From an uncultured bacterium (GTDB taxonomy: Bacteria > Verrucomicrobiota > Lentisphaeria > Victivallales > UBA1829): a stretch of DNA of 64,000 nt. Each line of letters starts with the position of its first letter. Position 1 is the stretch's first letter. Under the pieces are notes generated by a model. That model made no database searches, was not told the DNA's origin, and was given only the letters and a program-made list of their open reading frames with translations. A program made the position numbers and the translations under genes. The stretch spans positions 1-64,000 of the forward strand of contig CADCMR010000011.1 in the NCBI GenBank assembly GCA_902802585.1, read 5' to 3'. Shown one piece after another: positions 34,711 to 44,085 of this stretch.

Positions 34711-34788
34711 AAAAAAAACGCCGGAGATCGGTCCGGCGGCGTTGTGAAAATGAAAAAGAAAAAGGCCGCCGGAGATCGGTCCGGCGGC
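34711..34788 (-). terminator. Two tandem near-identical terminators after trxB
   Basis: Two hairpins share the 20-base sequence CGCCGGAGATCGGTCCGGCG (as read on the + strand), 45 bp apart. Read on the minus strand, the first met is followed by TTTTTCTTTTT and the second by eight T residues. Together they should end the nrdG-nrdD-trxB transcript firmly before the AIDA gene. Confidence 0.9.
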
Positions 34789-34801
34789 ACTGTGCGTTCG
34801 G

Positions 34802-35716
34802 TCAGAACGTCAGCGAGTTCAGGTAACGGCAGGCGGCAAGCGCCGCAGTGGCTCCGTCGCCGACGGCGGTCGCAACCTGGCGGACGCCCTTTGTTCGGCA
34901 ATCGCCCGCGACGAACACGCCGGGGGTCTTTGTGAGGCAGGCTTCGTCCGAAGCGATGAATCCGCTCTTGTCGAGGTCGCAGACGTCCTGGAACGGCTTG
35001 TTGTCTGGCATCTGTCCGATGGCGACGAACACGCCGTCGAGCGCAAGCACGGATTCCCTGTCCTCGGCGGTGTTTTTGATCTTAATTCCGGTCAGTTCCG
35101 GTTCACCGAGGAGTTCGGTCACAATGCAGTTGCAGAGGATCTTCACGTTCTGTCGCGAACGCAGGATCTGGGCGAGGCTCGCCTCGCCCGTGAGCTTCGG
35201 CAGGTTCTGCACGATCGTAACGGTCTTCGAGGTTTCGGAGAGCAGCACGGCATCCTGGAGGGCGGTGTTGCCGCCGCCGATGACGGCGACGTCCCTGTTC
35301 TTGTAGAAATCGCCGTCGCAGAGCGCGCAGTAGGAAACGCCGTGCCCGACGAGGTCGTCCTCGCGGGGGAGTCCGAGCGGTCTGTGGCGGGATCCGGCGG
35401 CGACGATGACGGACTTGCAGAGGTATTGCGTGCGCTGAGTGACGACGGACTTGATCTTGCCGTTGTCGTGGATGGCTGTGACTTCATCAAGCTCCAGCTC
35501 GGCACCGTGGTGGAGCGCCTGGTCGACGAGCTTCTCTCCGATCTCTCCGCCGGACAGCGCGAGGTAGCCGGGAAAGTTCTCGACCTTGGGCGAATACACG
35601 ATCTGTCCGCCGAAGGATTCGCGTTCCAGGATCAGGACCGAGCGGCCCGCGCGCCGCGCATAGACGGCGGCGGTGAGGCCGGCGGGACCCGCTCCGATGA
35701 CGATGATGTCGATCAT
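34802..35716 (-). CDS. trxB: Thioredoxin-disulfide reductase
   Basis: A 304-residue low-molecular-weight flavoprotein that passes NADPH electrons to thioredoxin-like proteins. It has the FAD motif GAGPAGLTAAVYARRA, the redox-active YCALCDGDF (CxxC), the NAD(P)H motif GGGNTALQDA and the FAD-contact end GVFVAGDCRTKGVRQVATAVGDG. It starts 22 bp after nrdD, which encodes a fused redoxin domain. The likely role is to reduce that domain and so power deoxynucleotide synthesis, though it may also serve other thioredoxins. Confidence 0.95.
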   Translation of the reverse strand: MIDIIVIGAGPAGLTAAVYARRAGRSVLILERESFGGQIVYSPKVENFPGYLALSGGEIGEKLVDQALHHGAELELDEVTAIHDNGKIKSVVTQRTQYLCKSVIVAAGSRHRPLGLPREDDLVGHGVSYCALCDGDFYKNRDVAVIGGGNTALQDAVLLSETSKTVTIVQNLPKLTGEASLAQILRSRQNVKILCNCIVTELLGEPELTGIKIKNTAEDRESVLALDGVFVAIGQMPDNKPFQDVCDLDKSGFIASDEACLTKTPGVFVAGDCRTKGVRQVATAVGDGATAALAACRYLNSLTF

Positions 35717-35737
35717 ACCCGAAACCGCTCCTTCCCG

Positions 35738-38149
35738 TCAGAGCGCCGCGGCGGCGGTTTCTTCGATGAAGCGGCGGATGTTGGAGACGTTCTCGAACTT
35801 CTCCATCTTGCCGCCTCGGACGACGACGAGCGTGGGCGCCTGGCGGATGCTGTAGAGGTCGGCGGATGCGATGTCCTCGTTGGCGAGGATCACGTCGTAG
35901 CGGAGCCCGGCCTGGTCGAGGAAGCGCTTCGCCATCTTGCAGTTCGGGCAGGTGCTGGTGGCGAAGAGGATCAGGCGGTCGGACGTGCCGGCAACGGCGG
36001 GCGCGGGCTTCTCGACGGGATGCTCGGTGGATTCATGGGCGGGTGCGTCGTGGTGGACGGGCTTGTGGCTCATGGATTTGCCGATGTCGTAGGTCCTGCG
36101 GTCCTTGTATTCCTGCGACTTGCCGTCGTTCCAGTTCTGGACAGGGCGGTAGTAGCCGGTGATGCGGCTGTAGACCTCGGTCTTCTCGCCGCACTTGGCG
36201 CAGGTGTTCTTTTCGCCCGCGATGTAGCCGTGGTTCTTGCAGACGGAGTAGGTCGGGGAGAGCGTGTAGTACGGGAGGCGGTAGTTCTCGGCGATCTTGC
36301 GGACGAGCGTCGCGGCGCTCTTCCAGTCGGGGAGCTTCTCGCCGAGGAAGGCATGGAAGACGGTGCCGGAGGTGTAGAGCGTCTGGAGCTTGTCCTGAAT
36401 ATCGAGCGCGGAGAAGATGTCGTCCGTGTATCCGACGGGCAGGTGGGAGCTGTTCGTGTAGTACGGGGTGTCGTCGTCGCCTTTGGACGCTGTGATAATC
36501 TCGGGGAAGCGCTTGCGGTCGTGCTTGGCGAGGCGGTAGGCGGTGGATTCGGCGGGCGTGGCTTCGAGGTTGTACAGGTCGCCGTACTTCTCCTGGTAGT
36601 CGGAGAGACGTTCGCGCATGTGGTTGAGGACGGCGGCGGTGAAGTCCTGCGCGGCGGGATCGGTGAGGTCGCGGCGGATCCACTTCGCGTTGAGGCACGC
36701 CTCGTTCATGCCGACGAGCCCGATGGTGGAGAAGTGGTTGTCGAACTTGCCGAGGTAGCGCTTCGTGTACGGATAGAGGCCTTCGTCGAGGAGACGCGTG
36801 ATGACCTCGCGCTTGATCTTCAGCGAACGCGCCGCGATGTCCATCATGTGGTCGAGGCGCCTGTAGAAGTCCTCCTCGTCCGTGGCGAGGTAGGCGATGC
36901 GCGGCATGTTGATGGTCACGACGCCGATGCTGCCGGTGCTTTCGCCGCTGCCGAAGAAGCCGCCGGATTTCTTTCTGAGCTCGCGGAGGTCGAGGCGCAG
37001 GCGGCAGCACATGCTGCGGATGTCGCTCGGCTCCATGTCGCTGTTCACGTAGTTGGAGAAATACGGCGTGCCGTACTTGGAGGTCATCTCGAAGAGCAGG
37101 CGGTTGTTCTCGGTCTCGCTCCAGTCGAAGTCGCGCGTGATGGAGTAGGTCGGGATCGGGTACTGGAAGCCGCGACCGTTTGCATCACCCTCGATCATGG
37201 TCTCGATGAACGCCTTGTTGATGAGGTCCATCTCTGCTTTGCAGTCCTTGTACTTGAAGTCCATTTCCTTGCCGCCGACGATAGCGGGCAGCTCGGCGAG
37301 GTCGTTCGGCACGGTCCAGTCGAGCGTGATGTTGGAGAAGGGCGCCTGCGTGCCCCAGCGGGACGGGGTGTTCACGCCGAAGATGAAGGACTCGATGCAC
37401 TTCTTGACCTGGTCGTAGTTGAGGTTGTCGACCTTCACGAAGGGCGCGAGGTAGGTATCGAAGGAGGAGAACGCCTGCGCGCCCGCCCATTCGTTCTGCA
37501 TGATGCCGAGGAAGTTGACCATCTGGTTGCAGAGTGTGGCGAGGTGGGACGCGGGTGCGCTGGTGATCTTGCCGGGGACGCCGCCGAGACCTTCCTGGAT
37601 GAGCTGCTTGAGGGACCAGCCGGCGCAGTAGCCGGTGAGCATGGAGAGGTCGTGCAGGTGGAGGTCGGCGTTGCGGTGGGCATTCGCGATCTCGTCGTCG
37701 TAGATTTCGGAGAGCCAGTAGTTGGCGGTGAGGGCGCCGGAGTTGGAGAGGATGAGTCCGCCAACGGAGTATGTGACGGTCGAGTTTTCCTTCACGCGCC
37801 AGTCGTTGACCTTCAGGTAGTCGTTGATCGTGGTCTTGAAGTCGATGATCGTGTTGGCGGTGTTGCGGAGTTTTTCGCGCTGGCGGCGGTACAGGATGTA
37901 GGCTTTCGCGACGTCCGCGTAGCCTGCCTGCACGAGCACGGACTCCACGCTGTCCTGGATGTCCTCAACGGCGATCAGGCCTTCCTTGATCTTCGGCTCG
38001 AATTCGGCGGTGACCTTCAGCGCGAGGAAGTCGATGATCGAGGGGTGGTAGTTCTTTTCCTGCGCCTCGAACGCCATCTTGATCGCGTCGGAGATCTTCG
38101 TGATGTCGAAGTCGATGACTTTGCCGTTTCGTTTCTGGACCTGGTACAT
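35738..38149 (-). CDS. nrdD: Anaerobic (class III) ribonucleoside-triphosphate reductase with fused C-terminal redoxin
   Basis: An 803-residue glycyl-radical enzyme that makes dNTPs without oxygen. An N-terminal ATP-cone (VQKRNGKVIDFDITKISDAI) provides allosteric control. The barrel includes DLHLHDLSMLTGYCAGWSL. The C-terminal radical loop has a zinc-binding set (SVCKNHGYIAGE, TCAKCGEK) and the glycyl-radical motif SRITGYY near residue 664. After a His/Pro-rich linker comes an extra ~75-residue redoxin domain with the active site STCPNCKMAKRFL near 734. This fusion, with trxB next door, suggests that thioredoxin reductase rather than formate supplies the electrons. AGGAG lies about 10 bp before ATG. 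Confidence 0.95.
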   Translation of the reverse strand: MYQVQKRNGKVIDFDITKISDAIKMAFEAQEKNYHPSIIDFLALKVTAEFEPKIKEGLIAVEDIQDSVESVLVQAGYADVAKAYILYRRQREKLRNTANTIIDFKTTINDYLKVNDWRVKENSTVTYSVGGLILSNSGALTANYWLSEIYDDEIANAHRNADLHLHDLSMLTGYCAGWSLKQLIQEGLGGVPGKITSAPASHLATLCNQMVNFLGIMQNEWAGAQAFSSFDTYLAPFVKVDNLNYDQVKKCIESFIFGVNTPSRWGTQAPFSNITLDWTVPNDLAELPAIVGGKEMDFKYKDCKAEMDLINKAFIETMIEGDANGRGFQYPIPTYSITRDFDWSETENNRLLFEMTSKYGTPYFSNYVNSDMEPSDIRSMCCRLRLDLRELRKKSGGFFGSGESTGSIGVVTINMPRIAYLATDEEDFYRRLDHMMDIAARSLKIKREVITRLLDEGLYPYTKRYLGKFDNHFSTIGLVGMNEACLNAKWIRRDLTDPAAQDFTAAVLNHMRERLSDYQEKYGDLYNLEATPAESTAYRLAKHDRKRFPEIITASKGDDDTPYYTNSSHLPVGYTDDIFSALDIQDKLQTLYTSGTVFHAFLGEKLPDWKSAATLVRKIAENYRLPYYTLSPTYSVCKNHGYIAGEKNTCAKCGEKTEVYSRITGYYRPVQNWNDGKSQEYKDRRTYDIGKSMSHKPVHHDAPAHESTEHPVEKPAPAVAGTSDRLILFATSTCPNCKMAKRFLDQAGLRYDVILANEDIASADLYSIRQAPTLVVVRGGKMEKFENVSNIRRFIEETAAAAL

Positions 38150-38196
38150 GGTTTTTGTTGCTCCTGTTTTGAAAATGTTATTGTTGAAAAAAGTGT

Positions 38197-38922
38197 TCAG
38201 GATTCCGCCTCGGACGTGTCGACGCCGCGGAGCCGGGCGTTCGGGATGTACTCCCGGACTGCTTCCAGCGCGCGTGCCATTTCGTCGTCCGGCATCGCGC
38301 TCAGCCCTGCGCCGAGCAGGTCGCCGGAATCCTTGAATTTCTGTAGAAAATAATGTTCGACGCCAGCGTGTTCGCGGGCGAGCGCCGCCAGGTCGTCGAC
38401 CGTGTGGAACTGCCGGACGACCGTCGTACGGAGTTCATAGTAGTCGAGCGGTGCGGTCCTGAGGTATGCCGCGCTCTCCGCGACGCGTTCCGCCATGCCC
38501 GCCACGCCGGTCGTCTCATCGTACCTGGCATAGGTATTCTTGATGTCCATCGCCACCGCGTCCACGAGGTTGCGATCCACGATATCCCGCAGGCGTTCGG
38601 GGAAGGATCCGTTCGTGTCGAGCTTGATGAGCAGATGGAAGGAGCGCAGCAGCTCCAGCAGCTCGGCGAGGTCGGGACGCATTACCGGTTCACCCCCCGT
38701 GATGCACGCGCCGTCCAATATCTTTCCCCGTTTCGACAGGTATTCCTTCAGTTCGTCGAGCGTGATCATGGCGGACTCCTCCTGAGGGACCACCACGAGC
38801 GAAGCATTGTGGCAGAAGGGGCAGCGGAAGTTGCATCCATGCAGAAAAATGGTGCAGGCGACCTTGCCGGGGTAATCCAGCAAAGTGAGCTTCTGCAGTC
38901 CAAAACGGGAGTCGGAGTTCAT
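38197..38922 (-). CDS. nrdG: Anaerobic ribonucleotide reductase activating protein
   Basis: A radical-SAM activase of 241 residues that installs the glycyl radical in NrdD. The cluster motif is HGCNFRCPFCHNASL (CX3CX2C), followed by ITGGEPVMRPDL and KLDTNGSFPE. The start was set by where the conserved FGLQKLTLLDYPGK sequence begins; no clear Shine-Dalgarno is seen, and a longer version from an upstream ATG at 38970 is possible. It is the first gene of nrdG-nrdD-trxB, with 47 bp to nrdD. Confidence 0.9.
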   Translation of the reverse strand: MNSDSRFGLQKLTLLDYPGKVACTIFLHGCNFRCPFCHNASLVVVPQEESAMITLDELKEYLSKRGKILDGACITGGEPVMRPDLAELLELLRSFHLLIKLDTNGSFPERLRDIVDRNLVDAVAMDIKNTYARYDETTGVAGMAERVAESAAYLRTAPLDYYELRTTVVRQFHTVDDLAALAREHAGVEHYFLQKFKDSGDLLGAGLSAMPDDEMARALEAVREYIPNARLRGVDTSEAES

Positions 38923-38961
38923 TTGAGCACGGGGATGTGGATAGTGGTAAAAAAACGGAAA

Positions 38962-38977
38962 CCACAACATCTTGTGG
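38962..38977. promoter_or_regulatory. Candidate NrdR-type operator upstream of nrdG
   Basis: The 16-bp palindrome CCACAAGATGTTGTGG (minus strand) lies 40 bp before the nrdG start. It shares most positions with the NrdR box ACACWATATATWGTGT as I recall it. NrdR boxes usually come in pairs and I see no good second copy, so this is tentative. About 30 bp further upstream, TTGACA-N7-TGTCAA forms another inverted repeat in an AT-rich promoter-like stretch. Confidence 0.4.
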
Positions 38978-39264
38978 TGTTGACGTATAATATAATCAAT
39001 ACCTTGACAAATGCAATGTCAAAACAGAAAAATACAACAAAAAACTTTAAGGCATTTATTTTGCATTTTTCGGTACGTCAAAATGGCGCTTGCAAGCCGG
39101 AGAGTCATAACAATAAAATGCCTAGAAAATCAAAGGATTAAACAGTCTGAAACATCCGAAGGATTTTTTTTCGGAAAAAAAACAAAATCGGGCTTGAAAA
39201 ATCGGAAAGGTGCGTTAGAGCTTGAGGCAGGGGGTAACCGGTGTTTTCGGGACGTTTGTATGCG
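38978..39264. other. AT-rich intergenic region upstream of nrdG
   Basis: About 290 bp with long A and T runs. The nrdG promoter must lie at its left end (TTGACA and TATATTATACG elements on the minus strand, spacing unclear). No gene or clear terminator for the MFS gene was recognised. Confidence 0.4.
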
Positions 39265-40491
39265 TCAGCCTTCCGGGACGCCGCTTGAGGCGAGCTCCTT
39301 GTGCCGGGGCAGGTAGCCGAACTTGTAGTACAGGAGGCATCCGAGCATGAGCGCGGGGAAGAACGCCGCCGCGAGAAGCCCGGCTTTGAGGTCGTCGCCG
39401 CAGAACGACGCGATCCTGCCGACGTACACGGGGCCGAGGCCGCAGCCGAAGTCTCCGGGAAGGGCAAGCAGTGCGAACATGGCGGTGCCGCCGAGCGGAA
39501 TCGCGAGGGAGGCGGTACTGAAGACGCCCGCCCAGAGAATGCCCGCCGCCCAGCCGCAGAGGGCGCACCCGGCAAGCGCGAGGGGCGGCCAGGGGGCGAA
39601 GACGGCGGTGAGGTAGGCGGCGATGCTGAGCGCACAGCTCACGATGAGGCAGTTGATGAGGTTGAGGCGCGTGCTGAACGCGGCGTAGAGCGTACGGGAA
39701 AGCCCCATGAGGAGGGCGAAGAGACACGGACCGGCGAGGTCGCCGACCTCCTTCTTCACGCCCAGGGCGGATTCCGCGAAAGACGACGCCCACTGGTTCA
39801 TGCAGTGTTCGGACGCGCCCGCGCAGAGCATCATCACTGCCATGAGCCAGAAGACCGGAAGCTTGAAGAGACCGAGGATGCCCAGCCCCTGTTTCCCCTC
39901 GTCGATCAGCGGACGCATCGGCACGAACATGAAGTAGACACCGTCGAGGAGCGGAACCGCCGCCCATACGTACGCGAGCAGCCGCCAGTTGTCCAGCCCG
40001 AACCGGTGGAAGAACAGCGTCGAACCGAGCACGACGATCATCTGCCCCCAGCAGTAGAACGAATGCACGAGGCTCATGGCGGCGGCCTTGCGCTTGAACG
40101 GGCACGCCTCGACGACCGGGCTGGTAACCGCCTCCACCACGCCGCCGCCGACCGCGTACAGTGCGACCGCGCAGGTCAGACCGAGGAGTGGATTCGGCAT
40201 GAGGTCAGGCAGAATCGTCATGAGCACGAGCCCGGCGGCGGAACAGAACTGCCCGATGACGAGCGTGAGGCGGTAGGAGATTTTGTCCGCGAGCTTGGCG
40301 CAGGCGAATGCCACGCACATCTGGAGCCAGAAGTTTCCGATGAGGAGGTACGTGAGCTGACCGAGCTTCAGGTCGTAGGCGCGCATGAACCACAGGAAGA
40401 GCAACGGTGCGAAGTCGTTGACGATCGCCTGCGTGACGTAGCTGATGTTGCACGCATGGAGCGTGTGGACGTAGCTTTCGCGGATGCTCAT
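39265..40491 (-). CDS. MFS transporter (sugar/permease type)
   Basis: A 408-residue membrane protein with about twelve hydrophobic helices in the two-half MFS arrangement. The loop between helices 2 and 3 reads ACAKLADKISYRLTLV, resembling the MFS motif A. The start MSIRESYVHTLHACNISY was chosen because homologous MFS proteins begin close to the first helix. The substrate cannot be told; some features (VVEAVTSPVVEACPFKRKAA) resemble fucose/glucose-type permeases of anaerobes. It is divergent from the GT2 gene. Confidence 0.75.
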   Translation of the reverse strand: MSIRESYVHTLHACNISYVTQAIVNDFAPLLFLWFMRAYDLKLGQLTYLLIGNFWLQMCVAFACAKLADKISYRLTLVIGQFCSAAGLVLMTILPDLMPNPLLGLTCAVALYAVGGGVVEAVTSPVVEACPFKRKAAAMSLVHSFYCWGQMIVVLGSTLFFHRFGLDNWRLLAYVWAAVPLLDGVYFMFVPMRPLIDEGKQGLGILGLFKLPVFWLMAVMMLCAGASEHCMNQWASSFAESALGVKKEVGDLAGPCLFALLMGLSRTLYAAFSTRLNLINCLIVSCALSIAAYLTAVFAPWPPLALAGCALCGWAAGILWAGVFSTASLAIPLGGTAMFALLALPGDFGCGLGPVYVGRIASFCGDDLKAGLLAAAFFPALMLGCLLYYKFGYLPRHKELASSGVPEG

Positions 40492-40604
40492 GTTGTATTC
40501 GGACTTTGGTTTGTTCGGGGTGTTTTCGGGCGGATGGTCATGCTGAATTCCTAATAAGATACCACCCCGTGCGGGCGATTTCAAACGCAAAACCGGAAAC
40601 CGAC

Positions 40605-40633
40605 TTGATTTTTGCGCGGATATGTGCGATATT
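40605..40633 (+). promoter_or_regulatory. Candidate promoter of the GT2 gene
   Basis: TTGATT and GATATT are 17 bp apart, with the -10 about 33 bp before the start codon. The -10 is a partial match. Confidence 0.4.
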
Positions 40634-40665
40634 ATCAGGGAAATCATTCACAGAACAAAGCGAAC

Positions 40666-41391
40666 ATGCTTCTCTCCATCGTTACTGTTACCAAAAATGC
40701 CGCCGGGACCGTGGCGCACGCCGCGGAATCCCTCGGTCGTCCGCTGCCTGACGGCGTCGAATACATCCTGAAGGACGCCGGATCGTCGGACGGGACCTGC
40801 GAGCTTGTCCGCGGAATCCAGCCGGATGCGGTCATCGTGCAGTCGCCCGACCGGGGCATCTACGACGCCATGAACCAGGGCTGGACGCGGGCGAGGGGGG
40901 AGTATGTGATGTTCCTGAACGCTGACGACCGCTATCTGCCGGGCGCGCTGGAGGAAATGATGCACGAACTGTGCGCGAATCCCGATGCGGACATTCTACA
41001 CGGGTGCATCCGCGTGAACGGACGGAAGTTCAGCCCGGCGCAGGGAATCTCGTCCTTCCGCGGCGCACGGATCTTCCATCCGGCTTCTGTGATCCGGCGG
41101 AGCCTGCTGGAACGCCTGGGCGGATTCGATACCCGTTGGATAATCTGCGCCGACCTGGACTTTTTCCTGCGCGCGAAGGAATCCGGCGCAGTGTTCCGGT
41201 TCGTCGACCGGGAGATCACGGATTTCGCGCTGGGCGGGGTGAGCACGGTCCGGCGGAAGGACACCGCGTCCGAGGTGCGGCGCATCCTGCTGGCGCGCGG
41301 ATTCGGGCGTATTTTCGCGGACGGATATTATTTCGCCGCGCGTCTGAGGGCGGGCGTGTCGCATGCCGTCAGACAGTTCAGAGGATCCTGA
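40666..41391 (+). CDS. Family 2 glycosyltransferase
   Basis: A 241-residue single-domain GT-A enzyme. It begins MLLSIVTVTKNAAGTV, has the early acidic motif KDAGSSDGT, the nucleotide-sugar segment PDRGIYDAMNQGW and the metal-binding LNADDRYLPGA. Length and motifs match colanic-acid/EPS-type family 2 transferases that act on lipid-linked or LPS glycans at the cytoplasmic face. The start is where the beta-strand of the fold begins. It stands alone with its own terminator. Confidence 0.85.
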   Translation: MLLSIVTVTKNAAGTVAHAAESLGRPLPDGVEYILKDAGSSDGTCELVRGIQPDAVIVQSPDRGIYDAMNQGWTRARGEYVMFLNADDRYLPGALEEMMHELCANPDADILHGCIRVNGRKFSPAQGISSFRGARIFHPASVIRRSLLERLGGFDTRWIICADLDFFLRAKESGAVFRFVDREITDFALGGVSTVRRKDTASEVRRILLARGFGRIFADGYYFAARLRAGVSHAVRQFRGS

Positions 41392-41409
41392 ATCTCCGAG
41401 AGCATCAGG

Positions 41410-41446
41410 CGTCGAAGGGGCGCAAAACATCTCGACGTTTTTTTTG
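41410..41446 (+). terminator. Terminator after the GT2 gene
   Basis: CGTCGA and TCGACG form a 6-bp stem with a 16-base loop, followed by eight T residues. Confidence 0.65.
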
Positions 41447-41546
41447 CACGTTTCCGCTGGATTATTTCAGAGATGTTGCTCTGTTGTGGATTTTTGCAGA
41501 CTTTGCGGGATATTTTCGGAATCTTCATTTTTTTAGAAAAATGGTG

Positions 41547-41575
41547 TTGACTTTCTACGACTTATGCAGTATAAT
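41547..41575 (+). promoter_or_regulatory. Sigma-70 promoter of the GH31 gene
   Basis: TTGACT and TATAAT are 17 bp apart, about 50 bp before the start codon; GGAG lies 9 bp before the ATG. Confidence 0.8.
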
Positions 41576-41625
41576 AATGCGTGCTTTTCCTTTTTTATTC
41601 ACCCCAAAACGTCCGGAGCAGACGC

Positions 41626-44052
41626 ATGAAACACTTCATCCTCCCCGTTTGCATGGCGATCGCGGCGGCCGCCGCCGTCGGATCCTGCGCGAACGAATCC
41701 CAATCAATGCTTGAACCGCAGAACGTCAACATGAGCAAATTCACGGAAAAGAACGGATTCCAGCTCGAAGAAAACGGCGTTGTCACGTCCGTCGTCTTCT
41801 ACACGCCTGAAATCGTCCGCGTCACCAAGACCCCGTCGAACAGCACGAAAACGCCGTTCGTCACGCCCACAGTCATCCTCAAGCCGGAAAAAGTCCAGGT
41901 CGAGGTCAAGAAGGGCGATGCGGCGTACACGGCGAAATCCTCCGCGGTGAGCGTGTCCCTGGACCGCAAGACCGGCGCGATCTCGTTCACAAAGCCGGAC
42001 GGCACGCGCCTCCTCGCCGAGGATGAAGCCGCACCGTTCAAAATGGCTCCGGTCGAGTATCCGAGCGGTAAGACGAACACCGTCACTGCAAGGTTCCGCG
42101 TGGACGCCGATGAGGAAATCTACGGGTTCGGACAGCCCCAGAACGACAAGTTCTCCCAGCGCGGCAGCAAGTTCCCGATCCATCAGGGATACCGTTTTGT
42201 CTCCGTCCCGATGTTCCAGACTGTCAAGGGCTACGGCGTCTTCCTGGACAACCCCGCCAGCGGCGAGTTCGAGGAGAAGGACAATGTCCTGAACTTCATG
42301 TTCAAGGACGGCGAAAATCTGGACTACTACTTCATGTTCGGCGGCTCCACGGACGGCGTCGTCGCACAGATGCGCAAGCTCACCGGCGACAGCCCGATGC
42401 AGGCGCTGTGGACGCTCGGGTTCTGGCAGAGTCGCGAACGTTACAAAACGCAGAAGGAGCTGCTCGAAGTCGTCGAAAAATACCGCCAGCTCCATATCCC
42501 GCTCGACGGCATTATCCAGGACTGGCAGTACTGGGGCGAGGACAACAACTACTGGAACGCCATGCAGTTCCTGAACCCCGGCTTTCCCGAGCCGAAGAAG
42601 ATGTTCGACCGCGTCCATGAGCTGAACGCCCACGCCATGCTCGTGATCTGGCCCGACTTCGGACAGAAGACCGAGCAGTTCAAGATCCTGAAGGAGAAAG
42701 GCCATCTCCTCGACATTGACACCTGGCCGAACGACACCTCCGTCGGCGGCTCCGGCGGCGCGCGCCCCTACGACCCCTACAGCAAGGAAGCCCGCGAAAT
42801 CTACTGGAGCTACGCCAAAAAGCTCCTGGACTACGGACCCGACGCCTGGTGGATGGACTCCACCGAGCCGGACCACCACAACATCAAGGACGCCGACTTC
42901 GACCTCATGACCGGGCAGGGGACGTTCCGCCGCGTCCGCAACCTCTACCCATTCATGACCACTGGCAGCGTCTACGAGCACCAGCGCGCCGACAACCCGG
43001 ACAGCAAACGCATCTTCATCCTCACCCGCTGCGCCTATGCCGGGCAGCAGAGGTTCGGTACGAACACCTGGTCCGGCGACACCGTCACCAGCTGGGATTC
43101 CCTGAAGGACCAGATCGCGTGCGGACTGAACATGGGGCTGGTCGGCCTCCCGTACTGGAACGCCGACATCGGCGGGTTCTTCCTCTGGAACTATCCGAAC
43201 CGCAGCCGCAACATCGCGTTCTTTGAGCTTTACGCCCGCTGGATGCAGTTCGGTGCATTTACGCCCATGATGCGCAGCCACGGCACCGACGGTCCGCGCG
43301 AACTGTACTACTTCGGGCAGGAAGGCGACCCCGTGTACGACACCATGGTCCGCGCCATCCGGACGCGCTATGCGTTCATCCCGTACATTTATTCCATGAT
43401 GCACGACGTTTCCGCGAACCGCGGCTCCATGATGCGCCCGCTCTTCGCCGATTTCGCCGCCGACAAAAAGACGCACAAGATCGACACCGAGTTCCTCTTC
43501 GGCAAGTCCCTGCTCGTCGCCCCGGTCGTGAAGTCCATGTACCTCAAGAACAACCGCATCGACGTCTCCGAAACGAAGAACTGGGACGTCTATCTGCCCG
43601 CCGGTTCCAAGTTCATCGACTTCCATTCCGGAAAGACCTACGAGGGCGGACGGACCGTCACCATTGCTGCTCCGCTCGACCTCGTGCCGCTCTTCGTGAA
43701 GGCCGGCAGCATCATCCCGATCGCCGAGCCGGTCGAATACGCCGAGCAGAAAAAGTGGGAAGACCTCGAAATCCGCGTGTATCCGGGCGCGAACGGCTCC
43801 TTCACGCTCTACGAGGACGAGTTCGACAACTACAACTACGAGAAGGGCGCGTTCAGCACCATCGAATTCACCTACAAGGACGGCACGCTCACCATCGGCG
43901 ACGTCCAGGGGGCCTTCCCCGGAATGCTGAAGAACCGTACGTTCCGCGTCATTCTGGTAAAGGAAGGCGTCGGCGTCGAGGAGACGCGCACCCCCGCCGA
44001 ACAGTGCAAGACCATCAAATACTCCGGCAAATCCGTCTCCATCAAGCTCTGA
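41626..44052 (+). CDS. Glycoside hydrolase family 31 lipoprotein (alpha-glucosidase/alpha-xylosidase type)
   Basis: An 808-residue enzyme. The N-terminus MKHFILPVCMAIAAAAAVGSC is a lipoprotein signal with lipobox VGSC, so the enzyme is anchored in a membrane and faces outward. GH31 motifs follow: DGIIQDWQYWG, the nucleophile aspartate in DAWWMDSTEPDHHN near residue 410, and the acid/base in TWSGDTVTSWDSL near 484, then GLPYWNADIGGFF. Retaining GH31 enzymes remove alpha-linked glucose, xylose or sulfoquinovose. The glutamine/arginine signature of sulfoquinovosidases was not evident, so glucose or xylose is more likely. It is a single-gene unit between a good promoter and a terminator. Confidence 0.9.
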   Translation: MKHFILPVCMAIAAAAAVGSCANESQSMLEPQNVNMSKFTEKNGFQLEENGVVTSVVFYTPEIVRVTKTPSNSTKTPFVTPTVILKPEKVQVEVKKGDAAYTAKSSAVSVSLDRKTGAISFTKPDGTRLLAEDEAAPFKMAPVEYPSGKTNTVTARFRVDADEEIYGFGQPQNDKFSQRGSKFPIHQGYRFVSVPMFQTVKGYGVFLDNPASGEFEEKDNVLNFMFKDGENLDYYFMFGGSTDGVVAQMRKLTGDSPMQALWTLGFWQSRERYKTQKELLEVVEKYRQLHIPLDGIIQDWQYWGEDNNYWNAMQFLNPGFPEPKKMFDRVHELNAHAMLVIWPDFGQKTEQFKILKEKGHLLDIDTWPNDTSVGGSGGARPYDPYSKEAREIYWSYAKKLLDYGPDAWWMDSTEPDHHNIKDADFDLMTGQGTFRRVRNLYPFMTTGSVYEHQRADNPDSKRIFILTRCAYAGQQRFGTNTWSGDTVTSWDSLKDQIACGLNMGLVGLPYWNADIGGFFLWNYPNRSRNIAFFELYARWMQFGAFTPMMRSHGTDGPRELYYFGQEGDPVYDTMVRAIRTRYAFIPYIYSMMHDVSANRGSMMRPLFADFAADKKTHKIDTEFLFGKSLLVAPVVKSMYLKNNRIDVSETKNWDVYLPAGSKFIDFHSGKTYEGGRTVTIAAPLDLVPLFVKAGSIIPIAEPVEYAEQKKWEDLEIRVYPGANGSFTLYEDEFDNYNYEKGAFSTIEFTYKDGTLTIGDVQGAFPGMLKNRTFRVILVKEGVGVEETRTPAEQCKTIKYSGKSVSIKL

Positions 44053-44085
44053 TTCATCCTGTCAGATTTTGATTTGACGCACCAC

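Noticed and set aside
35342..38353. 1003-codon + strand frame over trxB and nrdD
   Set aside because: It is antisense to two genes with full catalytic motifs.
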